Shown: piece after piece, positions 9,844 through 18,990 of the stretch
How the letters are laid out: the number at the start of each line of letters is the position of its first letter
Numbering within the stretch: position 1 is the first letter of the stretch
Virus record (IMG/VR): IMGVR_UViG_3300037222_000100
Location: 62,001-126,000 of that record
Origin: a virus
DNA length: 64,000 bases
Strand: one strand, 5' to 3'
Translations under genes and position numbers: made by a program
Notes under the pieces: model-generated
Told to the model about the DNA's origin: nothing
The model's database searches: none
Seen by the model: only the letters and a program-made list of their open reading frames with translations

Positions 9844-10298
9844 TATGGAGTCACCGGAATGTTGAGTTCGAGCGTGTCATTCCCAATTTCGAGCGTCAAA
9901 GTACAGATCAGGTGATCCTGCGCCTGGACGAAGGATAGGTCCACGATGCGCAACAGAATCTCACCGGGCGTAAGCGTGAAGCGCCCAAAACGCGACGCAT
10001 CAGATTCGTTGCGCGCGATCTGCTGCGCCTGGTAGTTTTGACAGATGCGCACTAGCTCTGCGTTGACAACGGTGGCGATACGACTGAAGTCTTTTTCGCC
10101 GAAGATGCCAGGGATATCGGGGTTGATGAGGTTGTCCTCTAGGGTCGAACCAAATTCCGGGTGCAGTTCATCAAACCCTAGCGGTGTCAGGATGGCACAC
10201 TTGAGGTCTTGCTGGAGCTTGGCAGCGTCCACGACGGTACCCAAGGAGGTACCGCTGAGTGCCAGATCGCCGTTTGTGAGTTGCAATGAGAAGCTCAT
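9843..10298 (-). CDS. gp25-like baseplate wedge protein
   Basis: 151 aa, close to the usual length of the T4 gp25/P2 W family. The central region has ILTPLGFDELHPEFGSTLED, the typical T-x-x-G-x-R/D-x-x-x-P-x-F-G-s motif, and the C-terminal half is a beta sheet. It initiates assembly of the baseplate wedge around the hub. Upstream, AGGTAATAGGCGG precedes the ATG. Gene order gp25-like then J-like is the standard baseplate arrangement. Confidence 0.88.
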   Translation of the reverse strand: MSFSLQLTNGDLALSGTSLGTVVDAAKLQQDLKCAILTPLGFDELHPEFGSTLEDNLINPDIPGIFGEKDFSRIATVVNAELVRICQNYQAQQIARNESDASRFGRFTLTPGEILLRIVDLSFVQAQDHLICTLTLEIGNDTLELNIPVTP

Positions 10299-10329
10299 CC
10301 GCCTATTACCTACCCGAGACGCTCTACGA

Positions 10330-10980
10330 TCATACGCTTTCCCACAAGGCGACGATGCTCACATCGGGAGCGTTGCTGCCTTTGATAATCGCCGGTACTC
10401 CAGGGGGGAGCACAATGGTCAACGTCGTTTTGTAGTTTAGTCCAACGGAACCCGAACGTTCGGTAATCGCGATCACGTCTCCTTCTACTTCGATGGCCCC
10501 AAACTGCTCCACTTCAGTGATGTTGAAAATGACCAGAAGGAATCGGGCCTTCTCTTGTGCTTTGACTTCGTAAGTTCCTAGTCCTTTCCCTTTTGCGGCT
10601 TTGTCTTCTACGTATCCTGATACGCTAAGTTGAGTTTGTAGTAGTGGTTCAAGTTGGCCATCGACGTTCTTCCAGATGGTGCCCGTTGAAGCGGTAATCA
10701 CAGTATCCCCTGGCTGCACATGTATAGGCGCGCCTGGGGTTGGTTCGAACGGCGTCTGTTCCTCCCAGATACCCTCCAAGAACCACGAGCCGTTTTCTTC
10801 GCGCACGATCCACTTCTCGCCTACCTTTGGCCACCGGAAAGTAGGCGATGCAGAATAGGCGTTGATCTGGATGACCTCGCCGCGTTGGGTTTGTGCTTCG
10901 ATGATGCGATTCGCTGGGTCACAAGTGATAATGCGACAGCCACGCTTGACCTGCTGGTTCATGTGGTCACTGAGGCCCAT
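10330..10980 (-). CDS. Baseplate spike/gpV-like OB-fold protein
   Basis: 216 aa. Residues 10-75 read like an OB fold (RGCRIITCDPANRIIEAQTQ, then a W-P-K-V-G-E-K-W strand), as in phage spike or gp45/gpV-type proteins. A short connector follows (VQPGDTVITASTGTIWKN), then a C-terminal beta domain. It sits between hub and gp25-like genes, the expected place for a spike. No iron-binding tip motif is seen. The start overlaps the TAA of nothing upstream; its own stop is 32 nt before the gp25-like start. The exact family is uncertain. Confidence 0.55.
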   Translation of the reverse strand: MGLSDHMNQQVKRGCRIITCDPANRIIEAQTQRGEVIQINAYSASPTFRWPKVGEKWIVREENGSWFLEGIWEEQTPFEPTPGAPIHVQPGDTVITASTGTIWKNVDGQLEPLLQTQLSVSGYVEDKAAKGKGLGTYEVKAQEKARFLLVIFNITEVEQFGAIEVEGDVIAITERSGSVGLNYKTTLTIVLPPGVPAIIKGSNAPDVSIVALWESV

Positions 10981-13862
10981 TATCCACCAAACGAATTCTG
11001 TTGTGTTATTTCATTCAGCGATCCGAAGATTGGCCCGGTGGGTTTGGCGTTTTTGGTTGTCTTGCGAGGCAACGCCTTGCGTGTCGGCGTGACGGGCTGT
11101 GATACTTCTCCGCGCTGTGGCTCTAGAAGAGCATCCACCATGTGCGGTGGCAGTTGACCCTCGACGGCGCTCTGTGCCGTTTCTTGGTACACAGACGGGG
11201 CTGTGAGCTTGGCCATTGTCATGAATCCATCCGTGAGGTCCCATGTGTGGGTGACCTCTTCGATGTACATCTGGATGCCGTGCTCCGGGAAAGCCACTTT
11301 GCCTCCGGGGTATAGCTCCGGCATAAAAGTGAACGTGAACGTTGACGCAAACTGCCGTGACCACGAGACGAGAAAGGACTGGTATGCCAAGAGCGACTCA
11401 TAGAGTGTCGAGTAGACCATCGGGAATTCCGTCTTGAGCGGACGAGCACCATAGCGCTTGATGAAGTCGATAGCTTCGCTTGTATGGACGACCTTCGACT
11501 GACCGGGTTGCTGGCTAGCGATTGCTTCCGCTTCTGGGTTGTGGAGTAGTCCGCCCTCGAAGGCTTCGAAGATGGTCATGACTCCGGCATTGACTTCGTT
11601 GATCAACTCCTGGCTTCCTGGCCATGTGCTGTTGCCGATAGCAAAGACGTGCGTTGCGAGCCCCTCGTCGGTAAGATCGATGCCGCCGTCAAGAATCTCG
11701 ATGTCGTAAATCTTCCAGTATGGATTGCGGTGACCCAACTCGCCAAAGTAGTCGGGGTAGAATCCAAAGAAGTCACCATTGGGTAGGGACTGGAAGCTAC
11801 GTAGCGTTGATTCACAGACCTGCTGCACGAATGGCAGTAGGGGCTGCGCATTCATCAATGCCTTCTCGCCCCCGAAGAGTTGTGCTTTGACACGTTCGTC
11901 CGTAGATGGATATGCGATCTGTGAAATGAAGGACGCTGCTGTGGCTGTGCTGTAGAGACTACCTTCGCCTCCGCCAGCGCCATGTGGCTTTTCGGCTCCT
12001 TCTTCCCCTTCGCCTTCGCTGCTACCAGGCAGTGGGGGTGGCTTCGGCCCCGAATAGGTTTCGGTCAGGTGTTCGAGATGCACGGCAGAGAATGATCCTT
12101 CGTCCTCTCCGCCATTGCCTGGACGAAATCCCGCTCCCCCACCTGGGTTGCTACCCGAGGTCGAGAAGTACCGTTCCTGCCCTCCGCTCTTGATCAGCAT
12201 CCAAGCGTGATCCGAGTTGTAGAAAACGGTAATGCTTGGGTCCCCGCCCTGAGCAGGACCAGCAGCGAATCCCTTTTTGCCAAGCAGCGATCCAAGAGAA
12301 CCTGATCCTCCGACTGGTGCTCCCGATGGATAGTACCCGCCTGCTGCAAGAGCGCCCGCCACAGACCCCGAGCAATCGAAGCCATTGACTCCCGCAGACC
12401 CCGCAGGGCCTCCAGCCTCACCGATGCTAGGTGAGCCAGCCGCAGCATGGCCTCCGCCCCACGAGTAGGGATAGTGCTTGTCGGTAACTTCCTGAGCCCA
12501 CTTTTCGATGGCTGCTACGCGAGTCGTTTCGCCGGAGCTTGCCTTTTCCTTTTCTTCACCATGACCACGTTGGCTTTCTTCGGGTTCTCCTTCTCCTTCG
12601 GCTTTCTTACCAGCGTACTGTGAGATCATGCTCTTGGCCCGAGCAACTTCAGTGCTCCAGCGGTCGTGATAGCTACCAGCTAGCGGATGTTGAACTGCTT
12701 CGGCCCACTTTTCCCAGTTGCCTTCCTGGCTCAGCGTGTTGTCGGATGCGAGAGCCGTCTTTGCTGCTTTGGCGAAGGCGTCAGAGGCGATGGATGTGTC
12801 CTTGGCTTCTGCCTGTGTGTATGCCTTCTGGCCGGGGTATGGAGCGTACGTCGGCTTTCCTTCGAACTGGAACTGAAACCATCCAATGGCTCCGCCGCTT
12901 TCTCTGTTGATGCTGCTCTGACTAAAGCCTGTCTCGCAGAGACAAGTGGCGATGACAAAGGCGGGAGGCACGCCATTCTTTTCTGCGTTGGCGACCATCG
13001 TGTTGGTAGCCTTGCCGATGTCAGCGATGTTACCCGTCTTTCCGACTTCACTGCCATTGCCTTCGCCGCCGCCTTTGCCATGTGAAGAGCCCCCAACAAT
13101 AGCTTCCCAAAAGGCTTCAAGCTGCTGTTGCTCGACTGTATGACCGTCCTTTTCGAAGTTGGTCCAAAGGGCGTTGATGAGCTTAGGCACCGTAGAAGGC
13201 ATGGCCTCCAGGTAAATCTGCTCATCGCGCCAATCGGCGATGAAGTAGAGAAGTCCCCAGAGCATCTTGGAGAAGGAACCGTCATTGCCGACCTTCGCTC
13301 CAGGTGACGAGGCGAAAGGAACGCCGTTTGGCGTTTTCGTGAATCCTTCGTCTCCCGCATTCTTGAGTTCCTGTTCGATTCGATTCTGGACCGCCGCACC
13401 CTCTGCTTCCGGCCCGATGATCTGGCCACCACCGCTTGGCGACTGAATGGTCCAGCCCAACTTCTTGAGGAAGGACATGGTATAGGGCTGTGAGAGTTGG
13501 AAGTAGGTATACTGAAGCTTCTTGAGCGTGCAAGACGCCTTGAGCGTCACTACGCCAGGGAACAACTGCGTGTAGGGCGTCTGGTCGAGATACCCTGTGA
13601 AGACCTGCACAGGGTACCCTGCGCGCCGCTCCAGGTAGATGGTGATCGGGTCCATCGGGTGGAATGCGACCGGCGCTGTGGTGAACCGCATTTCTGGGTT
13701 ACGCAAACGCAGTTCTGCCGAAGAGACGGCGTTGGTGACGCGATCGACCGAGCCCCCTACGACGTACTCTTTGAGATCGAGGATGTCGCCTTCGATGTTC
13801 TTCACATAGGCGTAGCACTTGGGCGAGTAGACGAAGCGGTTGGGGGCGTTAGCGGTGGGCAT
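10980..13862 (-). CDS. Baseplate hub protein with transglycosylase-like and NlpC/P60-like domains
   Basis: 960 aa. Residues 1-210 look like a gpD-type hub domain (tail-tube cap; YPVQVFTGYLDQTPY). Residues about 285-410 form a lysozyme or transglycosylase-like module with CLCETGFSQSS (the Glu is the candidate catalytic residue) and GAIGWFQFQ. Residues about 460-590 resemble NlpC/P60: YPYSWGGGH, NGFDCSGSVAG (candidate Cys near 496) and SDHAWMLIK (His near 550). Residues about 650-900 complete the hub fold. The two lytic domains would cut glycan and peptide during injection. It is coupled by TAATG to genes on both sides. Confidence 0.8.
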   Translation of the reverse strand: MPTANAPNRFVYSPKCYAYVKNIEGDILDLKEYVVGGSVDRVTNAVSSAELRLRNPEMRFTTAPVAFHPMDPITIYLERRAGYPVQVFTGYLDQTPYTQLFPGVVTLKASCTLKKLQYTYFQLSQPYTMSFLKKLGWTIQSPSGGGQIIGPEAEGAAVQNRIEQELKNAGDEGFTKTPNGVPFASSPGAKVGNDGSFSKMLWGLLYFIADWRDEQIYLEAMPSTVPKLINALWTNFEKDGHTVEQQQLEAFWEAIVGGSSHGKGGGEGNGSEVGKTGNIADIGKATNTMVANAEKNGVPPAFVIATCLCETGFSQSSINRESGGAIGWFQFQFEGKPTYAPYPGQKAYTQAEAKDTSIASDAFAKAAKTALASDNTLSQEGNWEKWAEAVQHPLAGSYHDRWSTEVARAKSMISQYAGKKAEGEGEPEESQRGHGEEKEKASSGETTRVAAIEKWAQEVTDKHYPYSWGGGHAAAGSPSIGEAGGPAGSAGVNGFDCSGSVAGALAAGGYYPSGAPVGGSGSLGSLLGKKGFAAGPAQGGDPSITVFYNSDHAWMLIKSGGQERYFSTSGSNPGGGAGFRPGNGGEDEGSFSAVHLEHLTETYSGPKPPPLPGSSEGEGEEGAEKPHGAGGGEGSLYSTATAASFISQIAYPSTDERVKAQLFGGEKALMNAQPLLPFVQQVCESTLRSFQSLPNGDFFGFYPDYFGELGHRNPYWKIYDIEILDGGIDLTDEGLATHVFAIGNSTWPGSQELINEVNAGVMTIFEAFEGGLLHNPEAEAIASQQPGQSKVVHTSEAIDFIKRYGARPLKTEFPMVYSTLYESLLAYQSFLVSWSRQFASTFTFTFMPELYPGGKVAFPEHGIQMYIEEVTHTWDLTDGFMTMAKLTAPSVYQETAQSAVEGQLPPHMVDALLEPQRGEVSQPVTPTRKALPRKTTKNAKPTGPIFGSLNEITQQNSFGG

Positions 13863-14629
13863 TAGAAGCCCGCCTGATGGATTTGTTCGCCCGTAGGCAC
13901 AGGAGTGGCGGCGGGTTCCTGTGTCGTGGACGTGGGCTTGCTGTTCTTCGCGGTTTCAGATTTTTCGACTTGACTCGTGTACGGCTTCATGCCCTGGAGG
14001 ATTTCCCACCAGCTTTCTTGTGTCGGTTCGTAGCCACCGATTTGTCGATAGAGCCCTGTGAACTCAAACGCGACGACCACGTTGAAGGTGAAGGTGGGGG
14101 CATAGGTGCCCGCCTTATACGTGCGTCTGATCTCTTCCACAAACCCCTGTGCGCAGATGGGTTTGCGCACGCCTCGCATGATCGGTCGCCGAGTCTTGAT
14201 GCCGCCCTTGAGCACATCCAACTGCGTGAGGTTGCCTGCCCTAACGTTACCCACGGCTTCCTGTTGCAACTTGTGAACGAACTCGACCAACGTGCCATAG
14301 TCCTGTTGGTCTAGGCAGTGTCCTTCGACCACATATGACGGCATGATGATGTTGTGGGGATAGAAGTCGCGCGTACGACGACCTTGCCCGGTTGATCCTG
14401 AGATACCCAGATCGATTTTGATCTCGTTGACGAAGAAGAGGACCTTTTCACGGCTGTTACTGAGTGCTCCATTTGCGCGGGATAGCGCGGCGGTGCGACG
14501 AGCGTCGCCAAGTCGAGTGGCCCGTATGTCGTAGCCCGTGTCGGTGGCCGGAGACACGACACTGGCCCCTGCGGATGCATCAGGCGTGAAGAAAGGAAGG
14601 GCTTGGCTGTTGTAGGCTACGGGTGGCAT
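13862..14629 (-). CDS. Tail structural protein, hub-proximal
   Basis: 255 aa from ATG 14629 (a TTG lies just before it in frame). GAGGTAATCATTG precedes the start. The core is a beta barrel (KVLFFVNEIKIDLGISG, then IIMPSYVVEGHCLDQQDYG) followed by a helix and a strand-rich half. Its layout resembles that of the next gene upstream (14654-15454). Both lie between tape measure and hub, where distal tail and LysM/gp53-like adaptors are encoded. The exact family is not recognised. The stop overlaps the hub start (TAATG). Confidence 0.6.
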   Translation of the reverse strand: MPPVAYNSQALPFFTPDASAGASVVSPATDTGYDIRATRLGDARRTAALSRANGALSNSREKVLFFVNEIKIDLGISGSTGQGRRTRDFYPHNIIMPSYVVEGHCLDQQDYGTLVEFVHKLQQEAVGNVRAGNLTQLDVLKGGIKTRRPIMRGVRKPICAQGFVEEIRRTYKAGTYAPTFTFNVVVAFEFTGLYRQIGGYEPTQESWWEILQGMKPYTSQVEKSETAKNSKPTSTTQEPAATPVPTGEQIHQAGF

Positions 14630-14653
14630 CAATGATTACCTCGGCGATGTCCT

Positions 14654-15454
14654 CTAGTGAATCTTCGGCTGTGGTTCGCCCGTATTGGGTGTGCCCTGGA
14701 GGAGTTCGTCCGGGGATTCTTCGCCCTTGCCCCCGTGACCGAATTCTGGCTTTGCTCCTGCTACTCCGATGATGTCAGCGAAGTTGCCATTCATGTAGGC
14801 AGGCAACAGGCTGTTGTAGTAGTCTGCGATCTTACCCAGACCCGCAGTGATTTCCTTGGCTTCCTGTTCCTTGAATTCAGTTTTGCCTGTGGCCCTGACC
14901 GGCGCGATGAATGGGTTGAGTGCCGGATCACCGGAATCGGGTGAGATGACGCCAGTGAGCTTGAACTGGTCCGCGTTGGCAGCTTCGTGGACGGTTTCTT
15001 TGACCACCATGGCCTTGAGAGATTCAACGTCCAGTCCTTTGTCTACTACGTGCGCAGTCATGAACCACTTGGGTGCGACCATCTTCTTGGAGTAGGTGAA
15101 TCCAGGTGCGTGCAACGGCTGGATTTCGAAGGTCCAGTCACGGTGCGGGTAGGTCATGATCATCGGGGTCTGTTCAAAGCTCGCCCCAGGCCCACTCGAA
15201 GGTCCCTGTGTGGCGATGATGAAGTACTGCATGAAGAAGGAGTAAATCTCCTCTGCCTTCTCATACGTACCTACCGTACCTGTGATCGTGATGTCATCGA
15301 TGAAAGCGCTTAGGATTTGTACGACTTCACCACCGTACGTTGGATACTTGGCGACGTTGAGTCGGTATGCCCATGCGATTTCATCGACACCTGTCTCAAC
15401 GGTCAACGGTGCTCCGCCATTGACTCGTTCGTGCTGAAAGTGAACGGACGGCAT
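14654..15454 (-). CDS. Tail structural protein, paralogue-like to its neighbour
   Basis: 266 aa. The N-terminal barrel reads EIAWAYRLNVAKYPTYGGE and FIDDITITGTVG, similar in order of strands to the downstream gene. A helix with EEIYSFFMQYF follows, then an aromatic-rich sheet. The C-terminal 60 residues are low in complexity. The ATG is preceded by AAAGGAATAAGCC, an acceptable ribosome site. Its position just after the tape measure gene suggests a distal tail adaptor that binds the tape-measure C terminus. Function is inferred from context only. Confidence 0.6.
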   Translation of the reverse strand: MPSVHFQHERVNGGAPLTVETGVDEIAWAYRLNVAKYPTYGGEVVQILSAFIDDITITGTVGTYEKAEEIYSFFMQYFIIATQGPSSGPGASFEQTPMIMTYPHRDWTFEIQPLHAPGFTYSKKMVAPKWFMTAHVVDKGLDVESLKAMVVKETVHEAANADQFKLTGVISPDSGDPALNPFIAPVRATGKTEFKEQEAKEITAGLGKIADYYNSLLPAYMNGNFADIIGVAGAKPEFGHGGKGEESPDELLQGTPNTGEPQPKIH

Positions 15455-15457
15455 GGC

Positions 15458-17653
15458 TTATTCCTTTACGGGCGTTGCACTTGAGCCTTGAGCTTCAGCG
15501 GCTCTTTCTGCTCCCTGGATCATCGACTGCATGTGTGGTGAAAGGCGCTGGAAGTTCTTGTTGGATTCGGCGTTGCTTGGGGTACCACCCGCCTTTGCTT
15601 CCTTGCTCGCGGCAGCTTTAGGGTCCTGAATCTTGAAGAATCGTGCCGCCTCCGGCGTAAGTCCAATCACACCCTTGAGGCCCTGTTCATCTTCGGGTTT
15701 GGCTTCAGTTTGTTTTTCGATCTGTTTTTCATAGGCGGCAACCTGGGCTTGCATCGGTAGTTTGGAAATCTGATCAATGGCGGGCTTTGGAATCTGAATC
15801 TTTTCGGCTTCTCCCCGCAACTGTGCAATCGCGGGACGGAGCCTCTTTTCGCCTTCTTCCTGCTCCTTGCTCTTCTTGTGATCGCCGCCTCCACCGAAGA
15901 TGCCGTGGAAGATATCTCCTCCGGCTTCTGCGATTTTACCCGTGGGTAGACTAATGCCGCCAATGTCCAAATTCGGTATTTTCTTACCGACATTGGTTGC
16001 CGCATCCACGATAGAAGGACCCGCTGGCTTTTGCCCCTTATGCCAAGCATCCATCTGCTTGTTGATCGCACTGAGTCCTTCTTTCATGTGCGAGCGTTCA
16101 GCGTGATGTTCTTTGATATTGAACATATGCTCAATCTGCTGTCCGCTGATCCCCTGCAATTCACCTACTTCCTTCATCCATGCCAATTCGTTTTCTTTGG
16201 CACCTAGGAGCAATTCGCCCTTGGGTCCATACTTGTTTTCCTTCGCTTCTTGTGGCACCATGGACTGGAGATTCTGAATTGTCGTGAAGGCCAAGTCTTC
16301 CTGCGCTGGTCCCTTGAGGGCCGGTACCTGTCCTGGTCGTACGCCCATCTGTGCCGCCGCAGCGAGAGCAAACGGGCTCTGGTTGAGTTGTGCAACGGTC
16401 GTCGGCGGCAGACCAGTACCCTGTGTCACTTCCTTACCGGCCCTAGCTGCTTCGATGCCGAGCATGCCGTGTTCTTCGGCGTTCTTCGTGTACTCTTGAA
16501 TGGACTGGGCCATCTCGTCTAGTGGGAGTTTCGCCGTACGAGCTACGTCGCCCAAGTGACTGGTTACGTCAGTCAGTTCCTTGAGGCTACCGGAGCCGTA
16601 GCGTGTGAGGTTCGCAAAGTTCTTCGCAACGCCCGGAGATAGACCTTCCTTGACACTGGGCGCGAGGGCTAATGCCAAATTCTCTTGTTGACCTCCAGTG
16701 GTTAGTCCCATGAAGCCACTCTGTTGGTTAGAAAACCCTTCGTCCGCTAATCCGCTCATCAACTGTTGTGACTGCCCCTCGGAAATTCCAGTACCCAATC
16801 GCGCCATGGAGAAGGCATCGACTCGTTGACCCAACGTCTGCTTTCCCGCTTCGCTCGTCATAGCGGCGAGAGGATTAGAAAATCCGGCTATGTAGGCTGG
16901 ACCTGCGCCCGTCTGTGGAGAGAATCCTAGGGCCGTACCGGGTTCGAGTGCTGCCCGAGTATGAGCGCCTAGAAAATCCGCATTGCGTTTGACAAACGCT
17001 GTGCCAGCAGCCGCATAGGTGGCATATCGTGATGCTTCAGTCAATCGTCCTGAGACGTTGCCCGCTGAGAACGGACCGGGTTCTTCTGGCGGCAATGGTG
17101 GTTCTCCGGCTTCACTTCTTGCCGTTTCTGCTTGGCTGCGCTTTTTTGCTTTGGTAAGAGCTTTTTTACCTGCGAATTGAGAACCCAATTTCAAGAAGGC
17201 ATCCATACGCCAATCGCCGAAAGTCGGAATTCTTATGGGTTCGTCCTCCATTTCTTGCGCCTGTTGATTGGTCATGCCATGAATCGGGCTTTGTGCCGTT
17301 GGGTCTACGCCAGGAGGAAGACTTGGGGTTGAGCGACGGCCTTGACTGCCGGGAAGTTCTTCGTCCCAAAGCTGCTTTGGTTGTTGTGGGGGCGTGGACT
17401 CGTTCGTGCCTGATTGCGGTTGTTGTGCCGGGGACCAAGCTTGAGATATGAAACGCGTCATAAGAGAGCTTTGGGAACGCTTACCCAATCCGGCAATGCC
17501 GTCTTCGGTAGATATTTTCTCGCGCATAAGGCTCTGCTCCATCGTCGGGGCTTGCATCGCCCCAACATGTTCATCAAGGCGTTCAATCGCGCCCTGGAGA
17601 CTCGCCATGGCTTTGCGCTGAGTGTCTACAGGATCAATAGGGCTAGTGGGCAT
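15458..17653 (-). CDS. Tail tape measure protein
   Basis: 731 aa, Ala/Gly/Gln-rich and mainly helical. The N terminus is a helix with coiled-coil character (TQRKAMASLQGAIERLDEHV). The middle (residues about 200-420) is a long Ala/Gly-rich helical region with small hydrophobic stretches typical of tape measures. The C-terminal part is charged and has QAQVAAYEKQIEKQTE. If residues scale at about 1.5 angstrom each, the tail would be near 110 nm; this is an estimate only. Position between chaperone and distal tail genes supports the call. Unusually, two plus-strand genes separate it from the chaperone. Confidence 0.8.
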   Translation of the reverse strand: MPTSPIDPVDTQRKAMASLQGAIERLDEHVGAMQAPTMEQSLMREKISTEDGIAGLGKRSQSSLMTRFISQAWSPAQQPQSGTNESTPPQQPKQLWDEELPGSQGRRSTPSLPPGVDPTAQSPIHGMTNQQAQEMEDEPIRIPTFGDWRMDAFLKLGSQFAGKKALTKAKKRSQAETARSEAGEPPLPPEEPGPFSAGNVSGRLTEASRYATYAAAGTAFVKRNADFLGAHTRAALEPGTALGFSPQTGAGPAYIAGFSNPLAAMTSEAGKQTLGQRVDAFSMARLGTGISEGQSQQLMSGLADEGFSNQQSGFMGLTTGGQQENLALALAPSVKEGLSPGVAKNFANLTRYGSGSLKELTDVTSHLGDVARTAKLPLDEMAQSIQEYTKNAEEHGMLGIEAARAGKEVTQGTGLPPTTVAQLNQSPFALAAAAQMGVRPGQVPALKGPAQEDLAFTTIQNLQSMVPQEAKENKYGPKGELLLGAKENELAWMKEVGELQGISGQQIEHMFNIKEHHAERSHMKEGLSAINKQMDAWHKGQKPAGPSIVDAATNVGKKIPNLDIGGISLPTGKIAEAGGDIFHGIFGGGGDHKKSKEQEEGEKRLRPAIAQLRGEAEKIQIPKPAIDQISKLPMQAQVAAYEKQIEKQTEAKPEDEQGLKGVIGLTPEAARFFKIQDPKAAASKEAKAGGTPSNAESNKNFQRLSPHMQSMIQGAERAAEAQGSSATPVKE

Positions 17654-17680
17654 CAGATATTACGGTGCGTTTGGCTCTGC

Positions 17681-17686
17681 TAAGAT
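17681..17686 (+). promoter_or_regulatory. Candidate -10 box TAAGAT for leaderless HNH gene
   Basis: TAAGAT lies 12 nt before the ATG of the HNH gene at 17693, the same spacing as the other leaderless promoters in this window. The expected -35 position holds TATTAC, which is weak. Confidence 0.4.
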
Positions 17687-17692
17687 GATGCT

Positions 17693-18253
17693 ATGGGTTC
17701 TGTTGAGAGTAGGGCGTATCATCGCGCCTGGTATCAACGCAACAAAGAGAAACGCATTCGACAGGTCGCCGAATGGAAGGTCGCCCATCCGGAGGATGCA
17801 AAGCGACATGCAACAACGCCCAAAGCTAAAGAACGCCATCGCCTATCGCAGCAAAAGCGTTTGTCCGATCCACAAAGGCGAGCCGAACGCAACGAGTATA
17901 TGCGCATTCGACAGAGCGCATATGAACCCCAATGGCGAGCGGCAAATCCGGAGAAGGCGAAAGCTAGGGCGCGACGTGCTGAACTCCGCCGTAAGGCGCG
18001 TTCAGCAAATGCTCCCGGCACGGTTACAGAGGAGCAGCTTCAAGCCCGCATCGATTTCTATGGACGACGCTGCTATCTACCATGGTGCGGTCATTGCGAC
18101 TGGGATGCCCTTGATCCGTTTGACCAGACCATCGACCATGTTATTCCGTTGAGTCAAGGTGGGACGGGGTGGCCTGCAAATCTGCGTCCAGCCTGTCGCC
18201 CCTGTAACGCCAAAAAGTATGCAAAGGCCCTTGACATGGCTCTTGCGGCTTGA
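17693..18253 (+). CDS. HNH endonuclease, plus-strand insertion in tail genes
   Basis: 186 aa. The first 110 residues are highly basic and helical, likely a DNA-binding arm. The C-terminal 60 residues carry the HNH nuclease: YGRRCYLPWCGHCDWD, then IDHVIPLSQGG and NLRPACRPCNAKK. The D-H pair, the Asn and the two CxxC-type pairs are all present. It is clearly related to the HNH gene at 25157-25570 (the same YGRRCY, HVIPLS, TxWPANLRPAC motifs). It lies between tape measure and chaperone on the opposite strand, so it is probably mobile. Confidence 0.9.
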   Translation: MGSVESRAYHRAWYQRNKEKRIRQVAEWKVAHPEDAKRHATTPKAKERHRLSQQKRLSDPQRRAERNEYMRIRQSAYEPQWRAANPEKAKARARRAELRRKARSANAPGTVTEEQLQARIDFYGRRCYLPWCGHCDWDALDPFDQTIDHVIPLSQGGTGWPANLRPACRPCNAKKYAKALDMALAA

Positions 18254-18259
18254 TATACT
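18231..18259 (+). promoter_or_regulatory. Sigma70-like promoter, leaderless
   Basis: TTGACA (18231-18236), a 17-nt spacer and TATACT (18254-18259). The next gene's ATG is at 18266, 12 nt from the start of the -10 box, so transcription should begin at or next to the start codon. Confidence 0.85.
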
Positions 18260-18265
18260 AAAGGT

Positions 18266-18586
18266 ATGATCAACTTCTTCCTCACCTTTCTCTTCCTCGT
18301 CTTCCTTTTCGCCGTCGCCGCATACATCATGGGTGCGTTCTACTTCTGTCTCAAGGACGCAGAAACCTGGGGTGATGTAGTAGGGGGTCTAATAGGCGGA
18401 TTCTTTTTCTGCGCCATCTGGCTGCCTATGCTACTTGTCCTACTCCTGTGTTGGATTGGAGACAAGCCCATCGGCACGAAGCCTCTACGGACAAGTCCCG
18501 TGGTCCCGAGTCCTCGCGATTATCAAATGGCGCAGTGGGAGGACAAGCAGAGGCGCAATGACGAAAGGCGAGTTCGGAGCGCTTAG
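18266..18586 (+). CDS. Small two-helix membrane protein
   Basis: 106 aa. Two hydrophobic segments are clear: residues about 3-28 (FFLTFLFLVFLFAVAAYIMG) and about 39-64. A charged cytoplasmic-type tail ends in RRNDERRVRSA. The size and topology would fit a holin or a membrane-modifying early protein; neither can be assigned. It has its own strong promoter and no Shine-Dalgarno. Its stop overlaps the stop of the frameshifted chaperone extension on the other strand by 4 nt. Confidence 0.75.
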   Translation: MINFFLTFLFLVFLFAVAAYIMGAFYFCLKDAETWGDVVGGLIGGFFFCAIWLPMLLVLLLCWIGDKPIGTKPLRTSPVVPSPRDYQMAQWEDKQRRNDERRVRSA

Positions 18587-18990
18587 TCCTCAGGCGGGAC
18601 ATAGCCCTCGCCCTCCCACTCGCGGATCATCTCCTCGAAGTCCTCCTCGGTCGTCGGTTCCCTGATCTGGATGCCCTGACTTCCTTCGGCTACGTCGCTG
18701 GCATAGACGGCCTTCCATAGCTCCGGGTTGTGGGCGAACAACATATGCTCGAAGTTGCGATCCGCTTCCGCGCTCGCGATCTTGTCTTCGTTGAGCCGGT
18801 GGTATGTGAGGAGTTCGGTCTGGAAGTCGTTTAGGGCTGGATATCCGTGAACGTCGGCACGTCCGAAATGCCCGGTGATGTCAAGGAAGCGGGCGAAGGC
18901 TGCGATGGGACCCGATTCCTCTCGGATAAATCCTGTAGCTCTTTGGTCGCCTTGAGCGCTTCTTGCTCTAGGGCAAGATACTGGTCATAG
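18583..18990 (-). CDS. Frameshift extension of the tail assembly chaperone (gpGT-like)
   Basis: In the -1 frame relative to the chaperone gene, an open stretch without its own start runs from about 18988 to a TAA at 18583-18585. It encodes protein-like sequence, including AFARFLDITGHFGRADVHGY, LNDFQTELLTYHRLNEDKI and EEDFEEMIREWEGEG. It overlaps the end of the chaperone frame by about 155 nt. This is the arrangement of G/GT-type tail chaperones, in which a fraction of ribosomes slip back one base. No canonical slippery heptamer is seen. Weak candidates are C-CCA-TCG and G-GGC-ATT in the overlap. The slip site is unassigned. Confidence 0.7.
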
